Positions 52,914 through 61,763 of a DNA stretch of 64,000 nucleotides are shown piece after piece (position 1 is the first letter of the stretch; each line of letters opens with the position of its first letter). The notes under the pieces were generated by a model. It was not told where the DNA came from. It ran no database searches and saw nothing but the letters and a program-made list of their open reading frames with translations. The stretch is from DT-111 sp965263225. Its GTDB lineage: Bacteria; Bacteroidota; Bacteroidia; Chitinophagales; Saprospiraceae. Position numbers and translations under genes: made by a program. The stretch lies in assembly GCA_965263225.1 (NCBI GenBank), contig CBDHHG010000028.1, positions 186,001 to 250,000 on the forward strand, read 5' to 3'.

Positions 52914-54203
52914 ATGATGAAAGAACCAACGAAGAATCAGCGCTTTCCGCAAGGAAGGCACTTTATGGCCTTGGGGATGTTTCTCTTGGCCTTGCTTTTA
53001 TACATTGATAGAGTTTGCATCTCTGTAGCCAAAGACCCTGTGGCGGGGGATCTAGGTTTAAGCGATAAGGCCATGGGCTGGGTGCTATCCATCTTTGCTT
53101 TAGGATATGCCCTATTTCAGGTTCCCGGCGGGCGCTTGGCGGATCGCTTTGGCCCGCGTTTAGCCTTGACTAGCATTGTAACTTTTTGGTCTGCCTTAAC
53201 GGCTTTAACGGGGGCGGTTTGGAATTATATATCATTGCTGCTGGTACGTTTCTTCTTTGGAGCTGGGGAAGCTGGTGCTTTTCCAGGTATGTCTCGGGCT
53301 ATTTTTTCCTGGATACCGCTCAAGGAAAGAGGCTTGATTACCGGGATCAATTTTTCGGGGTCCCGGCTCGGAGCGGCTTTTGCCTTACCTTCCGTCGCTT
53401 GGTTAATCGATGCCTATGGCTGGCGGATAACCTTTGCTATTTTGGGAGGTATTGGAGCTGTTTGGGCAATAGCCTGGTGGCTGCTGTTTCGGGATGACCC
53501 CACGGATCATCCGGCCATCCGTGAAGCGGAAAAGGAATACATCAAGGCACATCGGCAGCAGGCCACGGCAAACCCTAAAAGTGAGCAACTTCCACTGAGT
53601 CAACTTTTCTCCTCTTCGAACATGTGGATGACGATGGTGCAGTACTTTTGTAGCAACTTCACCTTCTTTTTTGCCTTAACCTGGTTGTTTCCCTATCTAA
53701 AGAGTAAATACCAATTGGATGCAATGGAGGCGGGGTTTTATGCGTCTGCTCCCTTCATCTTTGGAGCATTGGGGAATTGGTTGGCGGGCTGGCTAGTTGA
53801 CTACATCTATAAGCAGGGCCGTTGGAATGCTTCTCGCTCGCTCACGGCTATGATTGGCTTTAGTCTCGCCGCCCTAGGGCTAATTGGTAGTGTTTATATG
53901 GATACAGCCTTAGGGGCTGTAATCTTTCTGAGCTTGGCTATTTTGGGCGCAGACATGACCTTACCCCCTTCTTGGACCCTTTGCGTAGATATTGGCCAGC
54001 GGCATGCAGGAACGGTTTCTGGTGCCATGAATATGGCCGGTAATATCGGTTCTTTTATTACGGCTTTGGCATTCCCCTATTTGCAAGCCTGGACGGGATC
54101 CGTTACGCCCTTTTTCTTTTTGGGTGCAGGCTTGAATGTATTAGGTGTAATCTTATGGTCTAGAATTAAAGCAGACCAACCACTGCTGGCAGTTGGTAGC
54201 TAA
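52914..54203 (+). CDS. MFS transporter, anion:cation symporter type
   Basis: This 429-residue inner-membrane protein has the 12-helix major facilitator layout. The first helix carries LYIDRVCISVA, and the loop 2-3 signature GGRLADRFGPR follows. RFFFGAGEAGAFPGM is the characteristic helix-4 region of the sugar-acid (tartrate, glucarate, hexuronate) ACS branch. It should import an organic or sugar acid with protons or sodium. It is in the middle of the LacI cassette, 2 bp after the cyclase gene, so the imported acid is probably the substrate for the neighbouring dehydrogenase and hydrolase. Confidence 0.9.
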   Translation: MMKEPTKNQRFPQGRHFMALGMFLLALLLYIDRVCISVAKDPVAGDLGLSDKAMGWVLSIFALGYALFQVPGGRLADRFGPRLALTSIVTFWSALTALTGAVWNYISLLLVRFFFGAGEAGAFPGMSRAIFSWIPLKERGLITGINFSGSRLGAAFALPSVAWLIDAYGWRITFAILGGIGAVWAIAWWLLFRDDPTDHPAIREAEKEYIKAHRQQATANPKSEQLPLSQLFSSSNMWMTMVQYFCSNFTFFFALTWLFPYLKSKYQLDAMEAGFYASAPFIFGALGNWLAGWLVDYIYKQGRWNASRSLTAMIGFSLAALGLIGSVYMDTALGAVIFLSLAILGADMTLPPSWTLCVDIGQRHAGTVSGAMNMAGNIGSFITALAFPYLQAWTGSVTPFFFLGAGLNVLGVILWSRIKADQPLLAVGS

Positions 54204-54255
54204 ATGGTAAACAGCTTAGGTGGAGACTTATTAACCCCAATATGATAAAAACGGT

Positions 54256-55281
54256 ATGAATCCATTAAAAGGAGTAGTGGTGGGAGCGGGCTTTTTCTCT
54301 CAGTTTCATTTTGAGGCTTGGACCCGTATCCCGGAAGTGGAGCTGGTAGCCCTTTGTGATCTCGATATCATGAAGGCTAAGCAGACCGCCCGATACTATG
54401 GCATTTCCCGCTTTTATGATGATGTGACGACCATGTTGGATGAAGAAAAACCGGACTTTATTGATATCATCACCCCTCCAGCCTTCCATCTATTGATGTG
54501 CCAGGAAGCGATGGCCCGTGGGATCGCCATCATTTGCCAAAAGCCACTCGTCCCCACCTTGGAGGAGGCCGAGCAATTGCAGGCAGCCGCAAAGGCATCT
54601 GGCGTACCTTTTATGGTACACGAAAACTTCCGATTCCAGCCTTGGTTCCGGGAAATCAAATCTCTGCTCGATCAGGAGGTGGTGGGAGATCGATTGCACA
54701 GCATTTACTTTCGTATGCGTACAGGTGATGGATGGCCTGAGGATGCCTATTTGGATCGGCAACCTTATTTCCGCACCATGCCCAGGTTACTTATTTACGA
54801 AACAGGTATTCACTACGTAGATGTGTTTCGTTACTTATTCGGAAATATTACGAGCGTCTTTGCCCACTTGCGACAATTAAATTTAGCCATTGAAGGAGAA
54901 GATTGTGCTATGGTATTTTTCCAATTTGCCAATGGAGCGACTGGCGTCTTCGATGGGAATCGATTTAATGAGGCCGATGCGGAAGACCCTCGTTATACTT
55001 TTGGAGAATTGTTGTTGGAGGGAAATGGAGGAAGTCTTCGCTTGGGTTTGGATGGCCAAATCAGCATACAACCTCTAGGTAGGGAAAGTTTTCAGCATGA
55101 TTACCTACATCAAAAGAGAAATTTTGCAGGGGATTGTGTTTATGCTACCCAATGTCACTTTGTAGATTGCCTACTCCAGGGGAAACCTTTTGAGACTAAT
55201 CTGGATGATTACCTCCATAATATAAGGATACAAGAGGCCATCTATTCCTCCTCGATGCAAGGAAAGTTACTAATTCCTTAA
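54256..55281 (+). CDS. Gfo/Idh/MocA-family oxidoreductase
   Basis: This 341-residue cytosolic enzyme has an N-terminal Rossmann fold (GVVVGAGFFSQFHFEAWTRI, LVALCDLD). The family signature follows in IICQKPLVPTLEEAEQL (conserved Lys-Pro), and the C-terminal substrate domain includes YETGIHYVDVFRYLFG, with the probable catalytic His. It oxidises or reduces a sugar or sugar-acid hydroxyl with NAD(P). It is the last gene of the LacI-controlled cassette (52-bp gap after the transporter), followed by a terminator about 140 bp on. Confidence 0.9.
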   Translation: MNPLKGVVVGAGFFSQFHFEAWTRIPEVELVALCDLDIMKAKQTARYYGISRFYDDVTTMLDEEKPDFIDIITPPAFHLLMCQEAMARGIAIICQKPLVPTLEEAEQLQAAAKASGVPFMVHENFRFQPWFREIKSLLDQEVVGDRLHSIYFRMRTGDGWPEDAYLDRQPYFRTMPRLLIYETGIHYVDVFRYLFGNITSVFAHLRQLNLAIEGEDCAMVFFQFANGATGVFDGNRFNEADAEDPRYTFGELLLEGNGGSLRLGLDGQISIQPLGRESFQHDYLHQKRNFAGDCVYATQCHFVDCLLQGKPFETNLDDYLHNIRIQEAIYSSSMQGKLLIP

Positions 55282-55418
55282 TTTTTTCATAAAATCTAGG
55301 ATAATGGAGCAATTTGGGATCAATAATTTTGCATCCTAGTATTCTAGCTTTTATTTTTAAAACTTAATTTGAAATGCACCCACTGTAAAAAATTAGGTTT
55401 CATACATTATCTTTGGCT

Positions 55419-55452
55419 GAGAGCAGGACTTATGTCTGCTCTCTCTTTTTTT
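55419..55452 (+). terminator. Intrinsic terminator
   Basis: GAGAGCAGGAC (55419-55429) pairs with GTCTGCTCTC (55434-55443) with one bulged base and a 4-base loop, and is followed by a run of seven T (55446-55452). It ends transcripts from the sugar-acid cassette. A TATCTTTG -7-like box directly in front (55408-55415) is too close to start a useful transcript. Confidence 0.75.
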
Positions 55453-55563
55453 ATCCTAGTGTGTTAATCTCCTGCTTGTTTTAAGTTTGTGTACTCAATT
55501 CCTCGGCTCCTTTAAATTGAGCGGATATACCTCCTTTTGGGGTGCTGTGTTCGAGGACACTTC

Positions 55564-55581
55564 CCTAATTTGCCTAATTTG
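55564..55581 (+). repeat. Tandem CCTAATTTG repeat
   Basis: CCTAATTTG occurs twice head to tail, 73 bp before the DUF4231 gene start. Each copy carries TAATTTG, a partial -7 box (one T short of TAnnTTTG), so this may be its promoter region. Confidence 0.35.
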
Positions 55582-55653
55582 GCTACTCGCGTTACTTTTT
55601 AACTCTGTTGGAAAAGTAGCGTCAAACCATATTTTCACCTAAGACCTACAACT

Positions 55654-56277
55654 ATGTCCAGTAGTCTAAAATCGAAAAAAAATAACAGATTCGTAGATCC
55701 ACTCTATGGGTTTAATGCAGACCGAATAAAGGCGATCATTGAGAAAATTGACCTGAAGGATTTTGAAAAAGATTTAATGTGCTACCGATGGCTAGTTCGG
55801 GTAGAAAACATGGAAAAAGATGCTCGAAAATCTAAGATTCGCCATTATATCCTGAAAATTATCGTGATTGTGGGGAGTGCCATTGTGCCCGTTTTAGTTA
55901 GCCTGAATAATCCACCTTCTGCGGACAATCCGCTGGATAGTCAATCCGTCCTCTACTTAGCCACCTTGATCATTAGTATGATTGTATCCATTAGTGCAGG
56001 AATTCATGAATTCTTTAGCTATGGAGACCGTTGGCGCCATTATCGAGCTACCGTGGAGAATTTAAAGAGCGAAGGGTGGCATTTTATCCAACAAACAGGA
56101 CGGTATCGATCTATAGGCAATCATGAAAAGGCCTATAAACGTTTTGCCGAGCGAGTAGAAGGTATGTTAGCGAAAGAAAGAGAAAGATACATGACGGATA
56201 TAGCCAAGGAAAAAACGAGTGAAGGGCAGACTGATAGCAAGGCGACTACATCTTCCTCGACGGAAAAAAAGAATTAG
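55654..56277 (+). CDS. DUF4231 (SLATT-like) two-helix membrane protein
   Basis: This 207-residue protein has a charged cytosolic N-terminus with YRWLVRVENMEKDARKSKIRHY. Two transmembrane helices follow (about 70-90, ILKIIVIVGSAIVPVLVSL, and about 105-125, YLATLIISMIVSISAGI) with a short loop between them. A C-terminal helical region contains GDRWRHYRATVENLKSEGW and a Lys/Ser/Thr-rich tail. This is the DUF4231 pattern. The family is related to SLATT proteins, some of which are membrane effectors of nucleotide-activated defence systems, but no cyclase or nuclease is nearby. The function here is open. Confidence 0.85.
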   Translation: MSSSLKSKKNNRFVDPLYGFNADRIKAIIEKIDLKDFEKDLMCYRWLVRVENMEKDARKSKIRHYILKIIVIVGSAIVPVLVSLNNPPSADNPLDSQSVLYLATLIISMIVSISAGIHEFFSYGDRWRHYRATVENLKSEGWHFIQQTGRYRSIGNHEKAYKRFAERVEGMLAKERERYMTDIAKEKTSEGQTDSKATTSSSTEKKN

Positions 56278-56403
56278 ACACATGGTGCTCAGGCCAGGCT
56301 GTAGATAAGTCCGGTTTCTCTCTTGAGTGCGCACTAGGAATTTGGCGGCAGAACTTTTGTACTTTTAAGAGCAAGGATACTCTTTACCCTAAATCTGTAT
56401 ATC

Positions 56404-57948
56404 TTGAAAAACATCTACTCTGTTCTATTCCTGTTCATACTCAGCCTGACCGCCTGTCAACACAAGGAGCAATTTGATTTGGTCATCTTGAAGGGGACAA
56501 TCATTGATGGTACGGGCGAGGAAAGTTATGTAGCAGACCTTGCCATCGTTCAAGATACAATTGCTTTTATTGGTGATTTGAGTCAATTGTCATATGAAGC
56601 CAAACAGATAATTGAGGCAGATTCCTACACGGTCACGCCCGGTTTTATCGATCCACATACGCACGCGATGGATGATTTATCTGATTCTGTGAAAAATCAG
56701 AACCTCAATTATCTGATGCAGGGAGTTACTACAGTAGTAACGGGGAGTGATGGAGGAAGTGTGTTGCAAATTGGTGAGAAGTTACAAGAGTGGGAAGAAC
56801 AGGGAATTGGCACTAATGCTGCTATTATGGTAGGGCATCGGACTATCCGACAGCGAGTAATGAGTATGAGGGATGAGGAACCGACAGCGGAAGAACTTCG
56901 CAATATGAAGACGCTGGTAGCAAAGGGTATGGATGAAGGAGCACTGGGATTTTCTACAGGATTGTACTATGCTCCTGCTAGTTTTGCGAGCACAGAGGAG
57001 GTTATCGAATTGGCTAAAGTAGCTGCGGAGAGGGGAGGGATGTACGATGCACATATTCGGGACGAAAGTAGTTACAATATTGGCTTATTGGCAGCCATAG
57101 AGGAAACCCTTGAAATCGGAAAACAGGCAAATATTCTTGTCAATATTTCTCACATTAAATGTTTAGGAGTCGATGTTTGGGGGCAGAGTGCTCAAGCCGT
57201 TGAATTGATAGCCAACGCTCGTGCTGCGGGACAGCGGGTGACTGCGGACCAGTACCCTTATCGGGCTTCTGGTACTCACTTGGATAAAGCCCTGCTACCG
57301 AGGTGGGCCTTCGCTGATGGTTTAGACTTCGAAACTAAGTTCAAAGACCCGTTGTATGTTCGGCGTCTGCGAATAGATGTACTGGAAAACCTCAGACGTC
57401 GCGGCGGCCCAGCATCACTTTTGCTTACGTTTACTAAGAATAAGGATATTCAGGGTAAGACTTTGGCGGAGATTGCTGCTGCCTGGAACCTGGACCCAGT
57501 GGAAACGGCCCTAAAGATCATAGAGAATGGCAGTGCCACCGTCGCATCCTATAATATGCAGGAATCGGATATCCAATACTTCATGCAGCAAGATTGGGTA
57601 ATGACCAGCTCTGATGGTACGAATGCCCATCCTCGAAAATACGGCTCTTTTCCAAAGAAGATTAGAGAACATGTTTTTGAAAAGCAGGTCCTTAGCCTCG
57701 AAGATATGATCCGCAGAAGCACTGGACTCACGGCAGAGACCTTTGGCGTGCCAGATCGAGGAAAGATCCTGGAAGGTTATAAGGCGGATATCCTTGTCTT
57801 CCATCCAGAAGAGATCAAGGATAATGCTGATTTTATCGAACCTGATAAATTGGCAGAGGGAATGCATTGGGTAGTATTGAATGGGCAAGTTGTCGTAGAT
57901 CAGGGGGAGTACCAGAAGAAATTGGCGGGGCAAGTGGTAAGGAGGTGA
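56404..57948 (+). CDS. N-acyl-D-amino-acid deacylase-type amidohydrolase lipoprotein
   Basis: This 514-residue protein has a lipoprotein signal (SVLFLFILSLTAC), a small beta-sandwich (FDLVILKGTIIDGTG) and an amidohydrolase TIM barrel. Metal ligands and active-site motifs are visible as GFIDPHTHAMDD, NISHIKCLG and TSSDGTNAHPRKYGSF, the last being typical of D-aminoacylases. It should cleave N-acyl-D-amino acids or related amides outside the cytoplasm, perhaps from peptidoglycan. No ATG fits, and the frame starts at TTG 56404, directly before the signal. The 126-bp gap before it has no clear promoter. Confidence 0.9.
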   Translation: MKNIYSVLFLFILSLTACQHKEQFDLVILKGTIIDGTGEESYVADLAIVQDTIAFIGDLSQLSYEAKQIIEADSYTVTPGFIDPHTHAMDDLSDSVKNQNLNYLMQGVTTVVTGSDGGSVLQIGEKLQEWEEQGIGTNAAIMVGHRTIRQRVMSMRDEEPTAEELRNMKTLVAKGMDEGALGFSTGLYYAPASFASTEEVIELAKVAAERGGMYDAHIRDESSYNIGLLAAIEETLEIGKQANILVNISHIKCLGVDVWGQSAQAVELIANARAAGQRVTADQYPYRASGTHLDKALLPRWAFADGLDFETKFKDPLYVRRLRIDVLENLRRRGGPASLLLTFTKNKDIQGKTLAEIAAAWNLDPVETALKIIENGSATVASYNMQESDIQYFMQQDWVMTSSDGTNAHPRKYGSFPKKIREHVFEKQVLSLEDMIRRSTGLTAETFGVPDRGKILEGYKADILVFHPEEIKDNADFIEPDKLAEGMHWVVLNGQVVVDQGEYQKKLAGQVVRR

Positions 57949-57963
57949 GTGCAAGAAATGCAA

Positions 57964-57991
57964 AAAGGTCCCAGGAAAACCTGAGACCTTT
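57964..57991. terminator. Bidirectional terminator hairpin
   Basis: AAAGGTCCCAGG (57964-57975) pairs with CCTGAGACCTTT (57980-57991) with one mismatch over AAAA. It lies in the 62-bp gap between the convergent amidohydrolase and oxidoreductase genes. A-rich and T-rich flanks let it work from both sides. Confidence 0.75.
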
Positions 57992-58010
57992 CTTTCTGGA
58001 TGGGGGAAAG

Positions 58011-59480
58011 CTAGATTAGATCCCAGCCTTCTCTATATTCTCGCTTGACGAATTGGTTCGCTTCGTCGAAATTGGTAATCTTCATATTCTTACCGTCCCA
58101 TAGCAGTCGCTTTCTACCGTAGAAACTCATACGACCGCGGTCATTCGCCTTACCCAAGGCATAGCTGCGAATGGCTAGATTACCCATCAGTACCGTTTCC
58201 GTCAATGGACCAGAATAATCAAAAGAAGAAGTCAAGGCTTGATGCTTGTCACTTCCAAATCCTGCTTTACAAGCTTGAACCCAACTGGTCTGGTGCCCTC
58301 GTTCGGGTAGGTTTTCATTAGGGTTGCCAGCAGAGTAGCCCTCGGGCATGGTAACTACTTCGCCATTCTTGAGATACATCTTCGGATTGCGCCCATAAGT
58401 TCCACAGGTCATGATCCCTTTTGTACCTATCATTAGTACACCATTGCTACTATTGCTTTCCCCTAGTGGATCATTGGCGGGAATCAAATCTGGGTGGAAG
58501 GGACGAATACCACCATCTGACCAGTTCATGGTCATCTCTGTCTTATTCCTTTTGGTAGCAGGAAACTTAATTTGCACGCTGGAAGAAGGAGGGCATCCTT
58601 CCGGGATATGTTCAGGTGTCCAATCTCTGGTGAAAACCTGTCCCACACTACATTCTACCTCCGTAGGGTATCCTAGTTCTAGTACACGGAAGGGCGTGTC
58701 AATTAAGTGACAACCCATATCGCCAAGTGCACCGGTGCCAAAATTCCACCAACCTCTCCACTTGAAAGGGTGGAATAAAGGATGATAATCTACGTACTGT
58801 GCAGGACCAATAAACAAATCCCAGTCGCTCTTGCTGATTTGCTTCGGCAGCGTTGGCTTTTCGGTCGGAAAGGGAATCCCTTGTGGCCAGACCGGGCGAT
58901 TGGTCCAAACGTGGACGGTATGCACCTTGCCAATTTTCTTTTTGTTGAACCATTCTACCATTAACTGTTGCTCAGGGTTTGAGGCTCCCTGATTACCCAT
59001 TTGGCTCACCACCTTGTATTGTCGGGCTGCCTCTGTCAATTTACGAGCCTCGTAAATATTGTGCGTCAATGGCTTTTGGACATAAACGTGTTTACCCATT
59101 TGCATAGCAGCCATGGCTGCGACACCATGCATATGGTCAGGGCCAGAGATGGTTACGGCATCAATATCCTTTTGCTGCTCTAGCATGACCCTGAAATCCT
59201 TATAAAGCTTTGCATCAGGAAATTTTTCTATAGCGTTCTTAGCGCGATTGGTATCTACATCGCACAGTGCCACCACATTTTCCGCGCCCTCATTCCATGC
59301 ATTACGAATATCACTCCACCCTTTACCACCTGCTCCAATAGCGGCTAGGTTAAGTTTATCACTGGGGGGAATGTAGCCTTTGCCAAGAACATGACGAGGA
59401 ACGATCATAAATGTTCCGGCAGCAACAGCTCCGGTTTTAATGAAATCCCTTCTGGACTTCTGAGTCGGTTTTTCTTTCAT
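58011..59480 (-). CDS. Tat-exported Gfo/Idh/MocA-family protein
   Basis: This 489-residue protein has a twin-arginine signal (QKSRRDFIKTGAVAAG), so it is exported folded, likely with its cofactor. An NAD-binding Rossmann part follows (LNLAAIGAGGKGWSDIRN, VVALCDVD), with the Lys-Pro signature in GKHVYVQKPLTHNIYEA. The larger C-terminal domain contains GALGDMGCHLIDTPF. Long Tat-exported members are common in Bacteroidota and Planctomycetes and act on sugars, glycan ends or related polyols in the periplasm. It stands alone, with a 294-bp gap to the next (divergent) gene. Confidence 0.9.
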   Translation of the reverse strand: MKEKPTQKSRRDFIKTGAVAAGTFMIVPRHVLGKGYIPPSDKLNLAAIGAGGKGWSDIRNAWNEGAENVVALCDVDTNRAKNAIEKFPDAKLYKDFRVMLEQQKDIDAVTISGPDHMHGVAAMAAMQMGKHVYVQKPLTHNIYEARKLTEAARQYKVVSQMGNQGASNPEQQLMVEWFNKKKIGKVHTVHVWTNRPVWPQGIPFPTEKPTLPKQISKSDWDLFIGPAQYVDYHPLFHPFKWRGWWNFGTGALGDMGCHLIDTPFRVLELGYPTEVECSVGQVFTRDWTPEHIPEGCPPSSSVQIKFPATKRNKTEMTMNWSDGGIRPFHPDLIPANDPLGESNSSNGVLMIGTKGIMTCGTYGRNPKMYLKNGEVVTMPEGYSAGNPNENLPERGHQTSWVQACKAGFGSDKHQALTSSFDYSGPLTETVLMGNLAIRSYALGKANDRGRMSFYGRKRLLWDGKNMKITNFDEANQFVKREYREGWDLI

Positions 59481-59742
59481 TATTGAGTTGCAATTCTGAT
59501 TGGAAAAAATGGAGACGATTGATTTCCCTGGGAAAGTTCCGGGACTTAGCTCTCAGTTATGAAGATGCAGACATTTTCCAAGGAATTATAATTTCCCTTT
59601 GAGATTCTAATTTGTGTCCTTCGTTTTTAACGCTTCTTTAAATAATAGTTGAATGACTAAGAAGCTATGGCCTCGGGCTTTGGGCCATAGCATGACTTCT
59701 TTTTGAATAGGGTGCTTGCGATAAAAGTTAGTTTTTAGTAAA

Positions 59743-59762
59743 TTGCGTAATTAGTTACGTAA
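59743..59762. promoter_or_regulatory. Candidate operator of the MarR-GNAT gene
   Basis: The site TTGCGTAATTAGTTACGTAA matches its own reverse complement at 16 of 20 positions. It also reads as two TTRCGTAA boxes 12 bp apart. It ends 12 bp before the start codon of the MarR-like regulator, the usual place for an autoregulatory operator. Confidence 0.5.
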
Positions 59763-59774
59763 TTTATAATATTA

Positions 59775-60725
59775 ATGGTGACGGACTTTTTTATACGAAC
59801 GGGGAAACTGGCGTTAGGGACGCGATTGAGAAGGTTAGGGGAGCAGTTTATGGAAGACGCTGCAAAGGTGTTGGAGATGTATGGGGTGTCCATCAACCCC
59901 AAATGGTTTCCGGTTTTTTATGTGCTTTCAGAGGCGGATCACCTTTCCATCACAGAGATCGCTCGCCAAATAGGACATACACATCCTTCCGTAAGTCAGA
60001 TTGTTAAGGAAATGCAGCGCAAAGGAATCATCGTCTGCGAGAAAAGCAAGGAAGATGCTCGGGTGAACATCGTGCGCCTTTCAGACCTAGGCTGGGAGAT
60101 GAATCGACGGATGCAAATTCAGTACTTGGACGTCCGAGAGGCAGTAGAGGAAGTGCTGGATGAGACTCGTCATGATCTCTGGAAGGCCATGGAAGAAATA
60201 GAATATGTACTATCCAAGAAGGATTTCTTTACACGGGTATATGAAAAGCGGAAGGAAAGAGAAAGCCGAGCGGTTAGCATCATCGATTTTCAGTCGGAAC
60301 ATGCTCCTGCCTTTAAATCATTAAATGAAGAATGGATTTCTAAGTTTTATGAGCTGGAACAAGAGGATTACAAAGTACTTGATGACCCGGAAGGGAGTAT
60401 CATTAAGTCCGGAGGGCATATCTTCATGGCAGAGTATGATGGAGAAGTGGTAGGTACCTGCGGTTTAATGAAGATGGAGGATGGAGGTTATGAAATGGTG
60501 AAAATGGCTGTGGCTCCAGCTGCTCGCGGGAAGCATATTGGGTGGCTATTGGGACAAGCGATTGTAGAAAAGGCCAAAAACTTAGGGGCGTCTCGTGTGT
60601 ATCTCGAAAGTAATACGCAACAAGAACCTGCCATTAATCTGTATTACAAGCTGGGTTTTGAACGGATTGTCGGCCCACCATCACCTTATGCTCGGTGTAA
60701 TATCCAAATGGAACTAAAGTTTTGA
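59775..60725 (+). CDS. MarR-type regulator fused to GNAT acetyltransferase
   Basis: This 316-residue fusion has a winged helix-turn-helix MarR-type domain (about 20-145: LSITEIARQIGHTHPSVSQIVKEM) followed by a GNAT domain (about 165-316). The acetyl-CoA motif is VAPAARGKHIGWLLGQAIVEKA, and the C-terminal segment is INLYYKLGFERI. MarR-GNAT fusions are known in several phyla. They may acetylate a metabolite and sense it, or modify a target near the DNA. No operon partner follows. The palindrome in front of the gene suggests autoregulation. Confidence 0.9.
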   Translation: MVTDFFIRTGKLALGTRLRRLGEQFMEDAAKVLEMYGVSINPKWFPVFYVLSEADHLSITEIARQIGHTHPSVSQIVKEMQRKGIIVCEKSKEDARVNIVRLSDLGWEMNRRMQIQYLDVREAVEEVLDETRHDLWKAMEEIEYVLSKKDFFTRVYEKRKERESRAVSIIDFQSEHAPAFKSLNEEWISKFYELEQEDYKVLDDPEGSIIKSGGHIFMAEYDGEVVGTCGLMKMEDGGYEMVKMAVAPAARGKHIGWLLGQAIVEKAKNLGASRVYLESNTQQEPAINLYYKLGFERIVGPPSPYARCNIQMELKF

Positions 60726-60827
60726 AAATTCTGTAGCAAGAAGAAAGAAATTAAAGGGTCAGTCTTAGCCTGGCACGACATAAAGAAGTATCGTATAGTA
60801 AAACTTTACAGGTTTTAATTAGCAAGG

Positions 60828-60860
60828 GCCCTGCCGACTTAGTCAGCAGGGCTTTCTTTT
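60828..60860 (+). terminator. Terminator after MarR-GNAT gene
   Basis: GCCCTGC (60828-60834) pairs with GCAGGGC (60846-60852); an inner GAC/GTC can form. TTTCTTTT follows on the plus strand (60853-60860). It lies between convergent genes and on the plus strand is a normal intrinsic terminator. Confidence 0.7.
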
Positions 60861-60872
60861 GAGTGGTATCCT

Positions 60873-61763
60873 TTATTTCGGAGTCATAATATTGGCCACT
60901 GCCACTAACTGTTGGTTCCAATTGCCTAAAGGCGGGAAACCAGCTCTAGGCGGCTCTAGTTTGTGATAGTAAGTACTGGAGGCAATCTTGCCAGGCCGTC
61001 TACCATGAAACATAGTGTAGTTAATGACATCCCCATTAGCATCCTTCTTTACGTCAGTTACTACCCCCACATGCATGATTACATGATTGGGCATGGGCGT
61101 CTTCAAGCGCTCAATGGTTAGATTATTGTAGACTTGCCCTGATTTGCCAAAAAACATAACTGTGCCAGGTTTAATCAAGTTGCGCTGTTTGGCAGCATCA
61201 TGGATGATAACTAAGTTGTCGTTGTCATAATACCATCCTGCTAAGGCACGAGTATCTCGCGTACTGTTCACATCTGGATAGGTATAGGCATCGCATTTGC
61301 CACTAATGAATGCTGAGATTCTATGAAAGATGCCTGAGCAATCCAGCAGCTTCAGAGGTTCTCTATTATTGTACCAGAGGGAGTCACGTTCCAGCTTTTG
61401 AGTGTATACCAAGAGTGTATTTCTTAGCTCATCACTGCCAGGCTTGAAACATAGATCAGTAGAGGGAAGTTCTGATACTGCCTTCCCTGCATCAGCTATT
61501 AGCATGTCTTCACCACCAGAAAGGTCGGAGCCAGTGGGTGCTTCCGCAGGGATTGTTGTAGTCTCGTCCTGTTCCAAAGTAGCGGTGTCAGTAGGAAGAA
61601 CGGTGCGAGTTGCCTCTGCCGTTTTTGGTTTGTTAGGAGAAGTAGCTTCTGTACTTGTCTGCTGGATGGGACCATTCCTAGGTTTAGCTGTACCCACAAC
61701 ATAACCTAGTCCTAGCCCTACCATCAAGAGTAGGGTGTAAAGAATAATGCGTTTGAGGTCCAT
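60873..61763 (-). CDS. Membrane-anchored NlpC/P60-like peptidase candidate
   Basis: The ATG at 61763 gives 296 residues; a frame open to 61862 adds residues without signal character. An N-terminal helix (IILYTLLLMVGLGLGYVVG) anchors the protein. A Thr/Pro/Glu-rich linker of about 60 residues follows, and then a domain with LLDCSGIFHRI (likely catalytic Cys) and NHVIMHVGVV (likely His). TMFHGRRPG is a later segment. The DCSG..HVG pattern is that of NlpC/P60 cell-wall peptidases, which cut peptide bonds in peptidoglycan. The domain order is compatible, but similarity beyond the motifs was not tested. Confidence 0.7.
   Translation of the reverse strand: MDLKRIILYTLLLMVGLGLGYVVGTAKPRNGPIQQTSTEATSPNKPKTAEATRTVLPTDTATLEQDETTTIPAEAPTGSDLSGGEDMLIADAGKAVSELPSTDLCFKPGSDELRNTLLVYTQKLERDSLWYNNREPLKLLDCSGIFHRISAFISGKCDAYTYPDVNSTRDTRALAGWYYDNDNLVIIHDAAKQRNLIKPGTVMFFGKSGQVYNNLTIERLKTPMPNHVIMHVGVVTDVKKDANGDVINYTMFHGRRPGKIASSTYYHKLEPPRAGFPPLGNWNQQLVAVANIMTPK

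Larger units (their letters stand above)
55282..55653. other. Gap with terminator and repeats
   Basis: This 372-bp gap lies between the Gfo/Idh/MocA gene and the DUF4231 gene. It contains a strong terminator (55419-55452), a stem CTCAATT/AATTGAG (55494-55500 and 55515-55521) and tandem CCTAATTTG repeats (55564-55581). No coding frame was found. Confidence 0.5.

Noticed and set aside
55408..55452. Small RNA with its own promoter (TATCTTTG) and terminator
   Set aside because: The start site would fall inside the hairpin, leaving no room for an RNA other than the terminator stem.
57511..57963. 150-codon minus-strand frame inside the amidohydrolase gene
   Set aside because: It is antisense to a well-supported enzyme with intact motifs, and it begins in the terminator region.
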